Part shown: piece after piece, positions 8,258 to 17,297 of the stretch | Position numbering within the stretch: the first letter of the stretch is position 1 | How the letters are laid out: every line of letters begins with the position of its first letter | DNA from: Acidobacteriota bacterium | GTDB taxonomy: Bacteria; Acidobacteriota; UBA6911 | Direction: 5' to 3' | Length of the DNA: 35,352 bases | Assembly: GCA_012719355.1 (NCBI GenBank) | Contig: JAAYAM010000043.1 | Span: forward strand, 1-35,352 | Program-made: the position numbers and the translations under genes | Notes under the pieces: model-generated | What the model was told of the DNA's origin: nothing | Database searches by the model: none | The model's input: only the letters and a program-made list of their open reading frames with translations

Positions 8258-9981
8258 CCAGGATTGAATTTGTCGATCAGACCATCCGTGATGCTCAGCA
8301 GAGCCTCTGGGGACTGATGATGCGGACCGACCACATCGCCCCGATCGCGGAAACGATGGACAAGGTTGGATATCGGGCGATTGCCACTGTTGGGTCGCAG
8401 GCATTCACCGTCCAGGTGCGCAATCATGGGGAAGATCCGTGGGAGAGGATCAGGCTCCTTTCCAGGCTGATGCCGAACACCGTCCTGCGCGGCTCTTATC
8501 AGACTGCAAGCCTTTCCGCGTTCGACCTGAGCACCCCTCGGGACATCATTTCGCTCTGGATCAAACGGTCGGTAAAAAACGGCATCAAGAGCTTCTGGAT
8601 ATGCGACTACCAGGAGAACATGGACAGGTTCCGGTATTTCGCCCGGATTGCGAAGGGAGAAGGAGCCGAAGTTGTAACCGCCCTGATGTATACCGCCAGT
8701 CCTGCGCACAGCAATGAGCACTGGGCGGAGAAGACGAGGTTGATAGCATCGGCGAAGGAATGGACCGACCGGATCATGATCGAAGATGCGTCGGGCGTCC
8801 TGACTCCCGATCGCACCCGCGAACTGATTGAAATCGTTCAGCGGAATTGCGAGGGAATCCCGCTGGAGTTCCACGGTCACTGCAACTCGGGACTTGCACC
8901 TCTTTGTTATCTGGAAGCCATCAAGGCGGGCGTCACAACCGTTCACACCGCTGTTGCTCCCCTTGCCAACGGTACATCGCTCCCGTCGACACAGAACGTT
9001 TTGAGGAACGCGCGCCGGCTCGGCTATACCTGCGACCTTGATGAGGATGCTCTGGCTGCCGTCTCCGAGCATTTCCGGAAAGTTGCGGAACAGGAAGGAT
9101 TACCACTGGGTGCTCCGCGGGAGTACGATGTGTTTCATTTTGAGCACCAGGTTCCGGGCGGAATGATGACAAACCTGACGCGGCAGCTCAGGGAACTACG
9201 AATGGAGCATCGTCTCGACGAGATCCTGAATGAGACCATCGATGTGCGCAGGGAACTTGGCTACCCGGTGATGGCGACGCCATATTCCCAGATCGTCGGA
9301 AGCCAGGCCATGGAGAACGTCGTGTCCGGCGCGCGGTACAGAAAAGTAACCGATGAAGTGATCAAGTATGCGCTGGAGTACTACGGCAAGCCGGTTATTC
9401 CCCTGGATGAGAATCTGATGGACCGGATAATGAGCCTGCCGAGGACCCGGGAATTTCTCAACTGGAAACCGGAAGGATATTTGAAATCCGTCGATCAGCT
9501 GCGTCAGGAAATCGGTCCGGAACTCTCTGATGACGATCTCCTGCTCAAAGTCCTGATTCCCGGGAAGCCGGTGAAGCAGACGCAATCAGGCAGGCCCGCC
9601 GTCAGGCAGGCTCCTTCGCCGCCGGTAGTCAGTCAGGAGTTTCGCGGCGGATTCAGGGTGGAGGTGGACGGAGAAGTCTTCAACGTCACGATCTCGCCTC
9701 TCGGGGATGAAACCGTTTTCACGGCCACGGAAGGACAGGAATCGATCAAGAAACCGATCGAGCTGCCAAAGGGGGCGATCACCTGCGGGATGGCGGGCCT
9801 GGTACTGTCGATCGATGTCAGAGTCGGTGACCGTGTGGCCGAAGGTGATCCGGTTGCGTTGCTGGAAGCGATGAAGATGAGGAGGCAGGTAGTTTCGCCG
9901 TACGCAGGCGTGGTAAAGGAAATCAGATCAAAAGAGGGCGAAGTCGTGGATCCCGACGATGTTCTGATGCTGGTGGAATGA
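8254..9981 (+). CDS. Biotin-dependent carboxyltransferase of the OadA/PycB family, atypical metal site
   Basis: The start ATG 8254 overlaps the previous stop and gives 575 residues; a GTG at 8242 is also in frame. The N-terminal HMGL-like TIM barrel begins with DQTIRDAQQSLWG and holds the metal-binding HGHCN (His207, His209). A carrier domain at the C-terminus has the biotinylation site EAMKM, with Lys541 as the biotin-lysine. This is the two-domain layout of pyruvate carboxylase subunit B and oxaloacetate decarboxylase alpha. In that family a carbamylated Lys in IKDxxG completes the metal site; here the equivalent stretch is MIEDASG, with Glu177 at that position. The reaction may therefore differ from pyruvate carboxylation or oxaloacetate decarboxylation. 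It is cytoplasmic and expected to pair with the biotin carboxylase encoded 1 nt downstream. Confidence 0.88.
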   Translation: MTRIEFVDQTIRDAQQSLWGLMMRTDHIAPIAETMDKVGYRAIATVGSQAFTVQVRNHGEDPWERIRLLSRLMPNTVLRGSYQTASLSAFDLSTPRDIISLWIKRSVKNGIKSFWICDYQENMDRFRYFARIAKGEGAEVVTALMYTASPAHSNEHWAEKTRLIASAKEWTDRIMIEDASGVLTPDRTRELIEIVQRNCEGIPLEFHGHCNSGLAPLCYLEAIKAGVTTVHTAVAPLANGTSLPSTQNVLRNARRLGYTCDLDEDALAAVSEHFRKVAEQEGLPLGAPREYDVFHFEHQVPGGMMTNLTRQLRELRMEHRLDEILNETIDVRRELGYPVMATPYSQIVGSQAMENVVSGARYRKVTDEVIKYALEYYGKPVIPLDENLMDRIMSLPRTREFLNWKPEGYLKSVDQLRQEIGPELSDDDLLLKVLIPGKPVKQTQSGRPAVRQAPSPPVVSQEFRGGFRVEVDGEVFNVTISPLGDETVFTATEGQESIKKPIELPKGAITCGMAGLVLSIDVRVGDRVAEGDPVALLEAMKMRRQVVSPYAGVVKEIRSKEGEVVDPDDVLMLVE

Positions 9982-9982
9982 C

Positions 9983-11455
9983 ATGTTCGAGAAAATCCTC
10001 GTTGCGAATCGTGGCGAGATAGCCGTCAGGGTGATGAGAGCCTGTCGTGAGATGGGGATTCGCACGGTGGCCGTCTATTCCGAAGCAGACAGGGGATCGT
10101 TATTCGCCCGGTACGCGGACGAAGCGCATCTGATCGGTCCTGCGCCGGCTTCAAGGAGCTACCTGGATATCGACGCAATCATCAGGACCGCCATAGAAAG
10201 CGGCGCCGACGCGATCCATCCCGGTTATGGATTCCTGGCTGAGAATCCACGCTTCGCCGCAGCCTGTGAAGCGGAAGGAATCAGGTTTATCGGCCCCTCG
10301 GCGGGAGTGCTCGAACTGGTGGGGGACAAAGTGGCCGCCCGCCGTGCAATGGTCGAGGCGGGCGTTCCGGTCGTTCCCGGTGCAAACGAGTCCGTAGCGG
10401 ATCCTGACCGCGCCCGTGAAATCGCCCGCGCAATCGGTTTCCCTGTCATGATAAAGCCTGCCGGCGGCGGCGGCGGAATCGGAATGACGATTGTAGAAGA
10501 TGAAGCAAGCCTGTCGAATGCGCTGAAATCCGCGCGCTCGATTGCTGACACTGCCTTCGGAATCGCCGACGTCTATATCGAAAAGTATCTGCATAATCCC
10601 CGCCATATCGAAATCCAGATTCTCGGGGACAGCGAAGGAAATATTATTCATTTGGGGGAGCGCGAATGCTCGATTCAGCGCAGGCATCAGAAGCTGATCG
10701 AGGAGTCGCCTTCGACAGCCCTCACTTCGGAACTGCGCGCAGCGATGGGATCGGTCGCGGTGGATGCAGCCAGACGTGTCGGATATCAGGGCGCGGGAAC
10801 CGTGGAGTTCCTGTTTTCCGAGCAGAAATTTTATTTCCTTGAAGTGAATGCAAGAATTCAGGTGGAACACCCGGTTACCGAGATGGTGACCGGAATCGAC
10901 ATAGTCAAAGAACAGATAGGTATCGACTTCGGGCTTCCATTGAGTGTCCGACAGCACGACATCAGGATCAGCGGGAGCGCTATCGAATGCCGTATCAATG
11001 CCGAGGATCCGTTCGGAGGTTTCGTTCCGGCGCCGGGGAGAATCAGAGGATATCATCCTCCCGCCGGGCCCGGGATTCGCGTGGACAGCGGCGTCTGCAG
11101 CTCAGGGAGCGTGTCTCCCTATTATGATCCGATGGTGGCGAAACTCATCGTCTGGGGAAGAGATCGCGATGAATCCATCGGCAGGATGCAGCGGGCGCTC
11201 CAGGAATACATAATCACCGGGATCAGGACAAACATTCCATTCCACCGAGCCGTGATGGAGAACAGACGGTTCGCCGCAGGTGAACTCGGGACTCACTTCA
11301 TAGAAGAAGAGACGCATCTGGTGGAAGAGATGAAGAAGATTACCGAACGGGAGAATTCCCTCACGGAAAGATTGTCCAAAGTCGTGGAAGACAAGAAGAG
11401 AGTAGCTGCAATTGCGGCCGCGGCGGCGGTTGCCGGAATGCAGGGGAGGGAGTAG
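9983..11455 (+). CDS. Biotin carboxylase subunit (AccC/PycA-like)
   Basis: The 490-residue ATP-grasp biotin carboxylase begins with the classical FEKILVANRGEIAVRV, has the glycine-rich ATP loop KPAGGGGGIGM near 158 and ends its active-site region with EVNARIQVEHPVTEMVTGID near 287-306. It carboxylates the biotin carried by its partner using bicarbonate and ATP. The gene starts 1 nt after the carboxyltransferase stop, so the two almost certainly form one enzyme. Beyond the usual ~450 residues there is a charged, probably coiled-coil tail (MKKITERENSLTERLSKVV) ending in an Ala-rich stretch, which may dock onto a partner. It could be called accC by similarity, but context favours a pyruvate-carboxylase-like or novel carboxylase, so no symbol is given. 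Confidence 0.92.
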   Translation: MFEKILVANRGEIAVRVMRACREMGIRTVAVYSEADRGSLFARYADEAHLIGPAPASRSYLDIDAIIRTAIESGADAIHPGYGFLAENPRFAAACEAEGIRFIGPSAGVLELVGDKVAARRAMVEAGVPVVPGANESVADPDRAREIARAIGFPVMIKPAGGGGGIGMTIVEDEASLSNALKSARSIADTAFGIADVYIEKYLHNPRHIEIQILGDSEGNIIHLGERECSIQRRHQKLIEESPSTALTSELRAAMGSVAVDAARRVGYQGAGTVEFLFSEQKFYFLEVNARIQVEHPVTEMVTGIDIVKEQIGIDFGLPLSVRQHDIRISGSAIECRINAEDPFGGFVPAPGRIRGYHPPAGPGIRVDSGVCSSGSVSPYYDPMVAKLIVWGRDRDESIGRMQRALQEYIITGIRTNIPFHRAVMENRRFAAGELGTHFIEEETHLVEEMKKITERENSLTERLSKVVEDKKRVAAIAAAAAVAGMQGRE

Positions 11456-11528
11456 GACCGTACAAGCTGGTATCAATCGATTCCGCGCTACCTGTGGCCA
11501 GGGCCGGCACATCCATTTGGAGGCAATC

Positions 11529-12779
11529 ATGACTGAGAAGCCGAAGGTGCTGATGGTAGTTACCCTTGATACCAAGGAGGTGGAAGCCCGCTTCGTCCGG
11601 CTGTGTCTCGAAGAGCATGGACTTCAGGTCTGGCTCCTGGATGCCAGTGTCCGCCGTATCATTGAAGGGGGCGCCGAGATCGGCCCGGACCAGGTCGCAG
11701 GAGCAGCGGGAACGACTATCGCCGACATCCGCTCGCTCAACCACGAGGGGAAAAGCCTTGAAATCATGAAGAAGGGCGCAATCAGATGCGCACAGGAACT
11801 CCACTGCCGGGTAGGTTTGAGCGGAATTATTTCGGTGGGTGGCTCGCTGGGGACCGATCTTGGAACTGCCGTGATGCGTGCGTTTCCTCTTGGACTGCCG
11901 AAGGTGATGATTTCAACGATGGCTTCGGGCATGACCCGGCCGCTGGTCGGCACCAAAGACATCATGATGATCCCCTCAGTGTGCGATATTGTGGGCCTGA
12001 ATGCAGTCACCCGGTCAATACTCAGGAACGGCGCCCTTGCGCTCGCGGGAATGGCGGCCGGATACCGGCCCCTGACGGCATCGACAAGACCGCTGGTGGC
12101 AATTTCTACACTGGGGGCCACCGAAAGATGCTGCAGCGCCATCCGCCGGGCACTCGAGGAGAAGAACTTTGAAGTGATGGTGTTTCACACCCAGGGAATC
12201 GGCGGGGTTGCCATGGATGAAGCCGTGCGGGAGCAGGGGGTCGCTGTCGCCGTGAATCTGTCACTGATTGAAGTCAGCGATTACCTCTGCGACGGCATTT
12301 ACAGCGGCGGACCCGACAGATGCAAGGCCTCGCTTGAAAAAGGGATTCCGACTGTCTTCGCGCCGGGTAATGTCGACTTCATGGTGGCCGGACCGATCGA
12401 AGACGCACAAACCCGTTTCCCCGGAAGGCGCTACCATATTCACAATCCGGAGCTGACTGCGGTGAGGGCGGGAGAAGGTGAATTCAAGCGGCTGGCTGAG
12501 CACATGGCCGGACTCATCCGGACGGCAAACGGTCCGGTGGCGTTCTTCGTGCCGCTGCTCGGTTTCTCCGATCACGACAGCGAACGCGGGCATCTGCAGG
12601 ACAGATCGCTCCCGCCCGTCTTCGCCGAACATCTGAAAAAGGTGATGCCGGAAGGAGTTCCGGTAAAGGTGCTTCCTTGCCACATCAACGATCAGGAGTT
12701 TGCAGACAGCATTACAGAGCAGGTGCTCGCATTTCACTTCAGGAAGGGCGAACTGCAGGGAATTGAGTCAGGAGTCTAG
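11529..12779 (+). CDS. UPF0261 / Tm-1-like ATP-binding domain protein (second paralogue)
   Basis: From ATG 11529, with GGAGG 6 nt upstream, the protein has 416 residues. It matches the gene at 6998-8257 in plan: a short N-terminal strand (PKVLMVVTLDTKEVEARFV), a central glycine-rich region (ISVGGSLGTDLGTAVMRAFPLGLPKVMIS) and a C-terminal half with FAPGNVDFMVAGP, equivalent to VFCPGGFDLISCGP in the first copy. The family is named for a Tm-1-like ATP-binding domain and its bacterial role is unclear. It lies 73 nt after the biotin carboxylase and probably closes the operon. Identity to the first copy looks modest by eye, suggesting old divergence and separate roles rather than recent duplication. 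Confidence 0.85.
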   Translation: MTEKPKVLMVVTLDTKEVEARFVRLCLEEHGLQVWLLDASVRRIIEGGAEIGPDQVAGAAGTTIADIRSLNHEGKSLEIMKKGAIRCAQELHCRVGLSGIISVGGSLGTDLGTAVMRAFPLGLPKVMISTMASGMTRPLVGTKDIMMIPSVCDIVGLNAVTRSILRNGALALAGMAAGYRPLTASTRPLVAISTLGATERCCSAIRRALEEKNFEVMVFHTQGIGGVAMDEAVREQGVAVAVNLSLIEVSDYLCDGIYSGGPDRCKASLEKGIPTVFAPGNVDFMVAGPIEDAQTRFPGRRYHIHNPELTAVRAGEGEFKRLAEHMAGLIRTANGPVAFFVPLLGFSDHDSERGHLQDRSLPPVFAEHLKKVMPEGVPVKVLPCHINDQEFADSITEQVLAFHFRKGELQGIESGV

Positions 12780-12798
12780 GGTTTCCCGATGCCGGTCT

Positions 12799-15693
12799 TT
12801 ACACCGGACTGAGCAGTTCTATCAGTTCTTCGCGGGTGAAGATTTTGTTCAGCTGAGGACTGTCGACCTGCACCACAGAATTCATGAGCCGGCGCTTCTT
12901 CTCTATTATTGCAGCAATCTTCTCTTCCAGGGTCCCCTCAGTAACCAGTTTGATCACCTGGACTGATCGTTTCTGGCCGATTCGGTGGACACGGTCGGTT
13001 GCCTGATCTTCCCTGGCTGCGTTCCACCAGCGGTCGTAATGCAACACGGTGGATGCCGCGACCAGATCGATCCCGGTGCCGCCGGCTTTGAGGCTTCCCA
13101 GGAATACGCGGCACTCTGGATCTTCGTTGAAGCGCCTGACGATTTCGCCGCGGTTCCGGCTTGCACCGGTGAGCGAGGCGAATCCGATCCCGAGCGATCC
13201 GAGGAGCTTCTCCATCATTGCAATCATCCCCAGATATTGGGTGAAGACCACTATCTTCTGGCCGCTGTCGAGTGTCTCGAAAAGAAGTTCCTGGAAAAGC
13301 TCCCACTTGCCCGACTGATACTTCTCGTATGCCCCTATGCGGTTCAGAACAAGTGCCGGGTGGTCGCAGATCTGTTTGAGCAAATTGAGCAGGGCAAAGA
13401 TATGTATGTACGGCAATTGTTTCGAGTCTGATCTGAGCTGCGAAAGAAGCTCATTCCCCTTCTTCGACAAAGCCTCCCGGTACAGCCTCACCTGCATATC
13501 ACTGAGGGCGCACGTGCGCAGATCGTCGATTTTCTCCGGAAGCTCCGTCAACACATCCTTTTTCAGCCTTCGGAGGGTGAATGGCGAAATCGTCCTCTTC
13601 AGGATGTGAAAATCGGCAGACAATGAGCCGTCTGCATAACGCGCCGCGTATTCTTCGTCGCTTCCCAGATATCCAGGGAGCACAAGGTCGAAGAGCGATT
13701 TGATGTCGATCAGTGAGTTTTCCATCGGAGTGCCGGTGAGGCCGACGCGCACTCCCGCCTTGAGCAGGGCGGCAGCCTGATAGCTCTGGGTCTCGCGATT
13801 CTTCAGATTCTGAGCTTCGTCAAACAAGACCAGCGGAAACTCGATTTCCTTAAGCGCCAGGATATCATTCCGCATAATGTTGTATGAGGTCAGAAGCACG
13901 TCCCCCTCCTGCACTGCATCGCTCAGGCTGCGGTTCCCTCCATGGTAGACAACGGCATCGAGCCCGGGGGCATGGTCCCTGATCTTGTTTCGCCAGTGGC
14001 TGATGACGGTTGTGGGAGATACGACCAGAAATGGACCCTTAACCTGGTGCTTCTCCCTCAGCCAGACCATGAGGGCCATTGCCTGGTGTGTCTTCCCGAG
14101 TCCCATGTCGTCGCACAGGAGTCCGCCGAGTCCGTTTTCATAGAGGAAGCGCAGCCAGTCGACCCCTTTTTGCTGGTACGGCCGAAGTTCGGTTTTCAAT
14201 CCTTTCGGCCGTTTCCATGGTTTGGCCGGCTTGAGCGCGAGCAGCCGCTGGAGAATCCGGTCGCGTCCCTGCTCGCCTCTGACTTCGACCTTCTCCGGGA
14301 GGGAAGATAGCAGCCGGAGCAAGTCGACTGCTGAAAACCGTAGCCTGTCTCCCTGCACCGCCTCTTCGCTCTGATTCTCGATCGTCTCAAGTATGCGGAA
14401 GGCTTCGCAGTTTACGTCGATCCAGCCGCGCCTGGTTTTCAGGTACTTTTTCCCCTTCTGCCGGGCCTCGAGCACATCTGCGAGAGAGATCTTTTCCGAT
14501 CCTATTCCGTAACTGATGGAAAGCCAATACCAGCTGCGCTTGAGCGCGTCCAGGCTGATTTCGACCCGGTCAAATTCTTTGAAGATAGATAATTTCCTGA
14601 GCGGAGTGTCCAAGACCATGCTGCCGGACTTGATTTCTTCCTGGTGCTCATCCAGGAAGGAGGGGAACTGACTCTTCTTAAGCTGCATAGCTACGGGCGC
14701 CGCGAACCGCCGGGTCGAGTCCGGATGCTCCAGCTCGGCCAGTATGTTCATATCTTTGATGTAGACGAGGTCACCGTAGCGGAAGCGGGCGAAGTCCTTG
14801 CTTTCGAAGAACCCGGCTTCTCCTGAGGCCTGCAGCGCCTGGATCATAGGCCGGACTTCCAGATCGAGCTTTGTCTTGGAAGTGACTCTGAAGATCGACT
14901 TGAGAGGAACCGGGTGAATTTTCAGCAGCGGTTCATCCGGGAATTCGGAATGCAGCATCTTCAGGAGCTTACGCACCTTGATCCGCGGCACTATGAGTTC
15001 CAGCAGCGGAGCGTCCTTGCCTGAGCAGCTCAAGACGAAGTCTCCACTTTGTTTATCGATCGCCGGCCGAAACACAAAGCCGTCATCTCCATACTCCTGG
15101 AAGAAATGGTAGGAGAGGCGCCCCCAAAAACCCTGTTCTGTCGCCTGGCGGTTGGTCAGCATGCCTGCTTTATTGAGCTGCTTTTCCTCGGGTGAGCTCA
15201 GGATTCTGCTGAGCCTCTGGAAAAGCTGTCCGCGGTTGTGGTGGTCTCCGGGAAGGAGTCCGGCGCGTTCAATGAATCTAAGCGATGTTTCGCTGTCATC
15301 ACGCAGCCTGGCAAGTAGTCTGGCATCTGTTGAAGTGAATACGTAAGCCTTCCCTGATTGACTTACCTGCACTCGGTTGCTTTGAATCGAATCTCCTTCG
15401 GTGAGGAGCATCCCTATGCGATACCAGCGGCTTTCGGCAAAGAGTTCGCCTAGGCTGCGGCCGCCGTTTTGTTTCTCTATCTGCTCGACCAGTTTGACAA
15501 GTTCTGAGAAATGGCTGCAGGATTGCCCCTTTTGGCTCCGGCGGCAGGTGCAATTGCCGGTTTTGATTCGTCCGTTTTTTGCCCGCGGAAAGCACAGGGG
15601 CCATCCCGGGTCCTTATCCTTGCCCGCGGCAACCATCCCGTAGCCCTGGCGATGAAACTCGAGAGCAGGGTGTCTCGTCAATTCCCTCATCAT
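12799..15693 (-). CDS. SNF2-family ATPase/helicase with N-terminal SWIM zinc finger
   Basis: I place the start at ATG 15693 (AAGG 5 nt upstream), giving 964 residues. A SWIM zinc finger is visible at the N-terminus (Cys48-x-Cys50, Cys59-x-His61). The SNF2 ATPase core lies in the second half: DMGLGKTHQAM Walker A (near 530), DEAQNLKN, LTGTPMENS and VFTQY. It ends with the signature DRWWNAAREDQATDRVHRIGQ region. Bacterial SWIM-SNF2 proteins are DNA-dependent ATPases of uncertain role, often linked to transcription or repair. The start codon is 1 nt after the deoC stop, so the two are translated from one message. An in-frame extension to 15816 overlaps deoC and is unlikely to be translated. Confidence 0.9.
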   Translation of the reverse strand: MMRELTRHPALEFHRQGYGMVAAGKDKDPGWPLCFPRAKNGRIKTGNCTCRRSQKGQSCSHFSELVKLVEQIEKQNGGRSLGELFAESRWYRIGMLLTEGDSIQSNRVQVSQSGKAYVFTSTDARLLARLRDDSETSLRFIERAGLLPGDHHNRGQLFQRLSRILSSPEEKQLNKAGMLTNRQATEQGFWGRLSYHFFQEYGDDGFVFRPAIDKQSGDFVLSCSGKDAPLLELIVPRIKVRKLLKMLHSEFPDEPLLKIHPVPLKSIFRVTSKTKLDLEVRPMIQALQASGEAGFFESKDFARFRYGDLVYIKDMNILAELEHPDSTRRFAAPVAMQLKKSQFPSFLDEHQEEIKSGSMVLDTPLRKLSIFKEFDRVEISLDALKRSWYWLSISYGIGSEKISLADVLEARQKGKKYLKTRRGWIDVNCEAFRILETIENQSEEAVQGDRLRFSAVDLLRLLSSLPEKVEVRGEQGRDRILQRLLALKPAKPWKRPKGLKTELRPYQQKGVDWLRFLYENGLGGLLCDDMGLGKTHQAMALMVWLREKHQVKGPFLVVSPTTVISHWRNKIRDHAPGLDAVVYHGGNRSLSDAVQEGDVLLTSYNIMRNDILALKEIEFPLVLFDEAQNLKNRETQSYQAAALLKAGVRVGLTGTPMENSLIDIKSLFDLVLPGYLGSDEEYAARYADGSLSADFHILKRTISPFTLRRLKKDVLTELPEKIDDLRTCALSDMQVRLYREALSKKGNELLSQLRSDSKQLPYIHIFALLNLLKQICDHPALVLNRIGAYEKYQSGKWELFQELLFETLDSGQKIVVFTQYLGMIAMMEKLLGSLGIGFASLTGASRNRGEIVRRFNEDPECRVFLGSLKAGGTGIDLVAASTVLHYDRWWNAAREDQATDRVHRIGQKRSVQVIKLVTEGTLEEKIAAIIEKKRRLMNSVVQVDSPQLNKIFTREELIELLSPV

Positions 15694-15694
15694 C

Positions 15695-16354
15695 TTAACC
15701 TTGCAGCTCCCTCCATATCGCAACCCCGGAGGAAGTGCCGAGGCGGTTGGCGCCGGCGGCCAACATGGCCGACGCCGATCCCGCATCACGGATGCCGCCG
15801 GATGCTTTGACTCCAAAGTCAGGCCCGACGGTTCTACGCATCAGCGCCACATCCGCCGTGGTTGCTCCGCTGCGGCTGAATCCGGTCGAAGTCTTTACAA
15901 AGCGTGCCCCGCTTTCCACTGCAAGGCGGCAGGCCGATATCTTCCGATCATCTCCGAGAAGGCAGGTCTCGAGGATCACTTTGACGGGGCGTCCCTGTGC
16001 GGCTCTGACAATTTCGCACAGTTCCTGCAGCACGTACCGGTCATCACCCTGGAGAAGGCGGCCGATGTTGAGGACGACGTCGATCTCATCTGCTCCATCA
16101 GACACCGCATTTTCGCATTCGGAACACTTGGATGCGGTGGACATGGCTCCAAGCGGGAATCCCGCCACCGACACTACGGCTATCCCGGAGCCTGTCAGGC
16201 ATTCACGGGCACGGCGGACCCACGCGCCATTGACGCACACGCCAAAAAAGCCGCATTCCCGGGCTTCCCGGCAGAGTCTTTCCACATCCTCCGTCGTGGC
16301 TTCCGGTGCCAGCAGAGTGTATTCCACATGCAATGCAATCTGTCGACTGTTCAT
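15695..16354 (-). CDS. deoC: Deoxyribose-phosphate aldolase
   Basis: From ATG 16354 the protein has 219 residues, normal for DeoC. It cleaves 2-deoxyribose-5-phosphate into glyceraldehyde-3-phosphate and acetaldehyde in nucleoside catabolism, through a Schiff base. All key residues are visible: Asp92 in EIDVVLNIG, the Schiff-base Lys154 in FVKTSTGF and Lys183 in GVKASGGIRDA. Earlier in-frame starts to 16468 encode a non-homologous leader. It is the first gene of a two-gene unit with the SNF2 helicase; no other deo genes are nearby. Confidence 0.93.
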   Translation of the reverse strand: MNSRQIALHVEYTLLAPEATTEDVERLCREARECGFFGVCVNGAWVRRARECLTGSGIAVVSVAGFPLGAMSTASKCSECENAVSDGADEIDVVLNIGRLLQGDDRYVLQELCEIVRAAQGRPVKVILETCLLGDDRKISACRLAVESGARFVKTSTGFSRSGATTADVALMRRTVGPDFGVKASGGIRDAGSASAMLAAGANRLGTSSGVAIWRELQG

Positions 16355-16492
16355 GGAGCTTCTATTGTGGCGATACGATTCTTTATCGCAACTACTTTTT
16401 ACGGCAGGATGAGCTGGGATTGTGGTACGGCGGATGCATACCCGGAATGGGGACTCTTCGAGTTCCACATCCGATGATTACGGAGGTCCAAA

Positions 16493-17278
16493 ATGGAACT
16501 TGCCTTCAGAACAGGATGTGTCGGTCTATTGTTGCTGCTTTCCCTGGTTGAGGCTGCCGGCGGGCAGACGCGCAGGCAGATGAGAACCCCTCAATATGAT
16601 CCGACCCAGGAGATTACCATAAGCGGTACAGTCATGGCCATTCAACATCCCACCGGCAGGCGTTTTACCGGCACCCACCTGATGGTTCAGACCGATCAGG
16701 GTGATTTTGACGTCCATGCGGGTCCGTCGTGGTTTCTTGACCAGTCGAATATGACTGTTTCGGTCGGCGATCAGATTCAGGTTACAGGCTCTGCATATCC
16801 GGCAGAGGGTGCAAGGGTGTTGATCGCCCGTGAAATAGCCAAAGAGGGAACAATTGTGCAGCTGAGGGATTCGCAAGGCTTTCCTTTATGGTCAAGGGCG
16901 TCAGGAGCCGGGCAGCGCGGCATGGGACGCGGCAGAGGACCGGGAATGATGCCGCGGGCGGCAGGAATCTACAATACAGCCACTGAGACCAGCCTCACCG
17001 GAACGGTTCAGGAAATCGAAGGTGAGTCGTCAGTACCCTCGAGGGAGGGTGTAAGGGTTGTCCTGGATACCGGCACCCGTGACATGCCTGTGATGCTGGG
17101 CCCGTCCCAGTTTGCCCCTCAGCAGGATTTGAATCTGAAGGAGGGCGACCTGATCGAGGTGACCGGATCGAGAGTGGAAATCGACGGTGTCGACATGCTC
17201 GTGGCTCGAGCCATCACAAAAGACGGACGAAGGGTCGAATTGAGGGACCAGCAGGGCCGGCCGGTCTGGCAGAAGTAG
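16493..17278 (+). CDS. Exported protein with tandem OB-like (DUF5666-like) domains
   Basis: The 261-residue product starts after a strong GGAGG site with a signal peptide (hydrophobic CVGLLLLLSLVEAAG). The mature protein is two copies of one module. Copy 1 (about 35-135) runs from ITISGTVMAI to VQLRDSQGFPLW; copy 2 (about 162-260) runs from TSLTGTVQEI to VELRDQQGRPVW. Between them is a flexible Gly/Arg/Met-rich linker (near 136-155). Each copy has the features of a small OB-like barrel (GDxIxVTGS, REIxKEGxxVxLRD), as in periplasmic DUF5666-type proteins. The ligand is unknown. The gene stands alone, converging on the thiolase gene 20 nt downstream. Confidence 0.78.
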   Translation: MELAFRTGCVGLLLLLSLVEAAGGQTRRQMRTPQYDPTQEITISGTVMAIQHPTGRRFTGTHLMVQTDQGDFDVHAGPSWFLDQSNMTVSVGDQIQVTGSAYPAEGARVLIAREIAKEGTIVQLRDSQGFPLWSRASGAGQRGMGRGRGPGMMPRAAGIYNTATETSLTGTVQEIEGESSVPSREGVRVVLDTGTRDMPVMLGPSQFAPQQDLNLKEGDLIEVTGSRVEIDGVDMLVARAITKDGRRVELRDQQGRPVWQK

Positions 17279-17297
17279 CCCCGTCGGCTCCGGTTTG

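Noticed and set aside
6980-8404. 474-residue open frame on the minus strand
   Set aside because: Lies opposite the UPF0261 and carboxyltransferase genes; sequence is low-complexity in Arg/Ser/His and has no family motifs.
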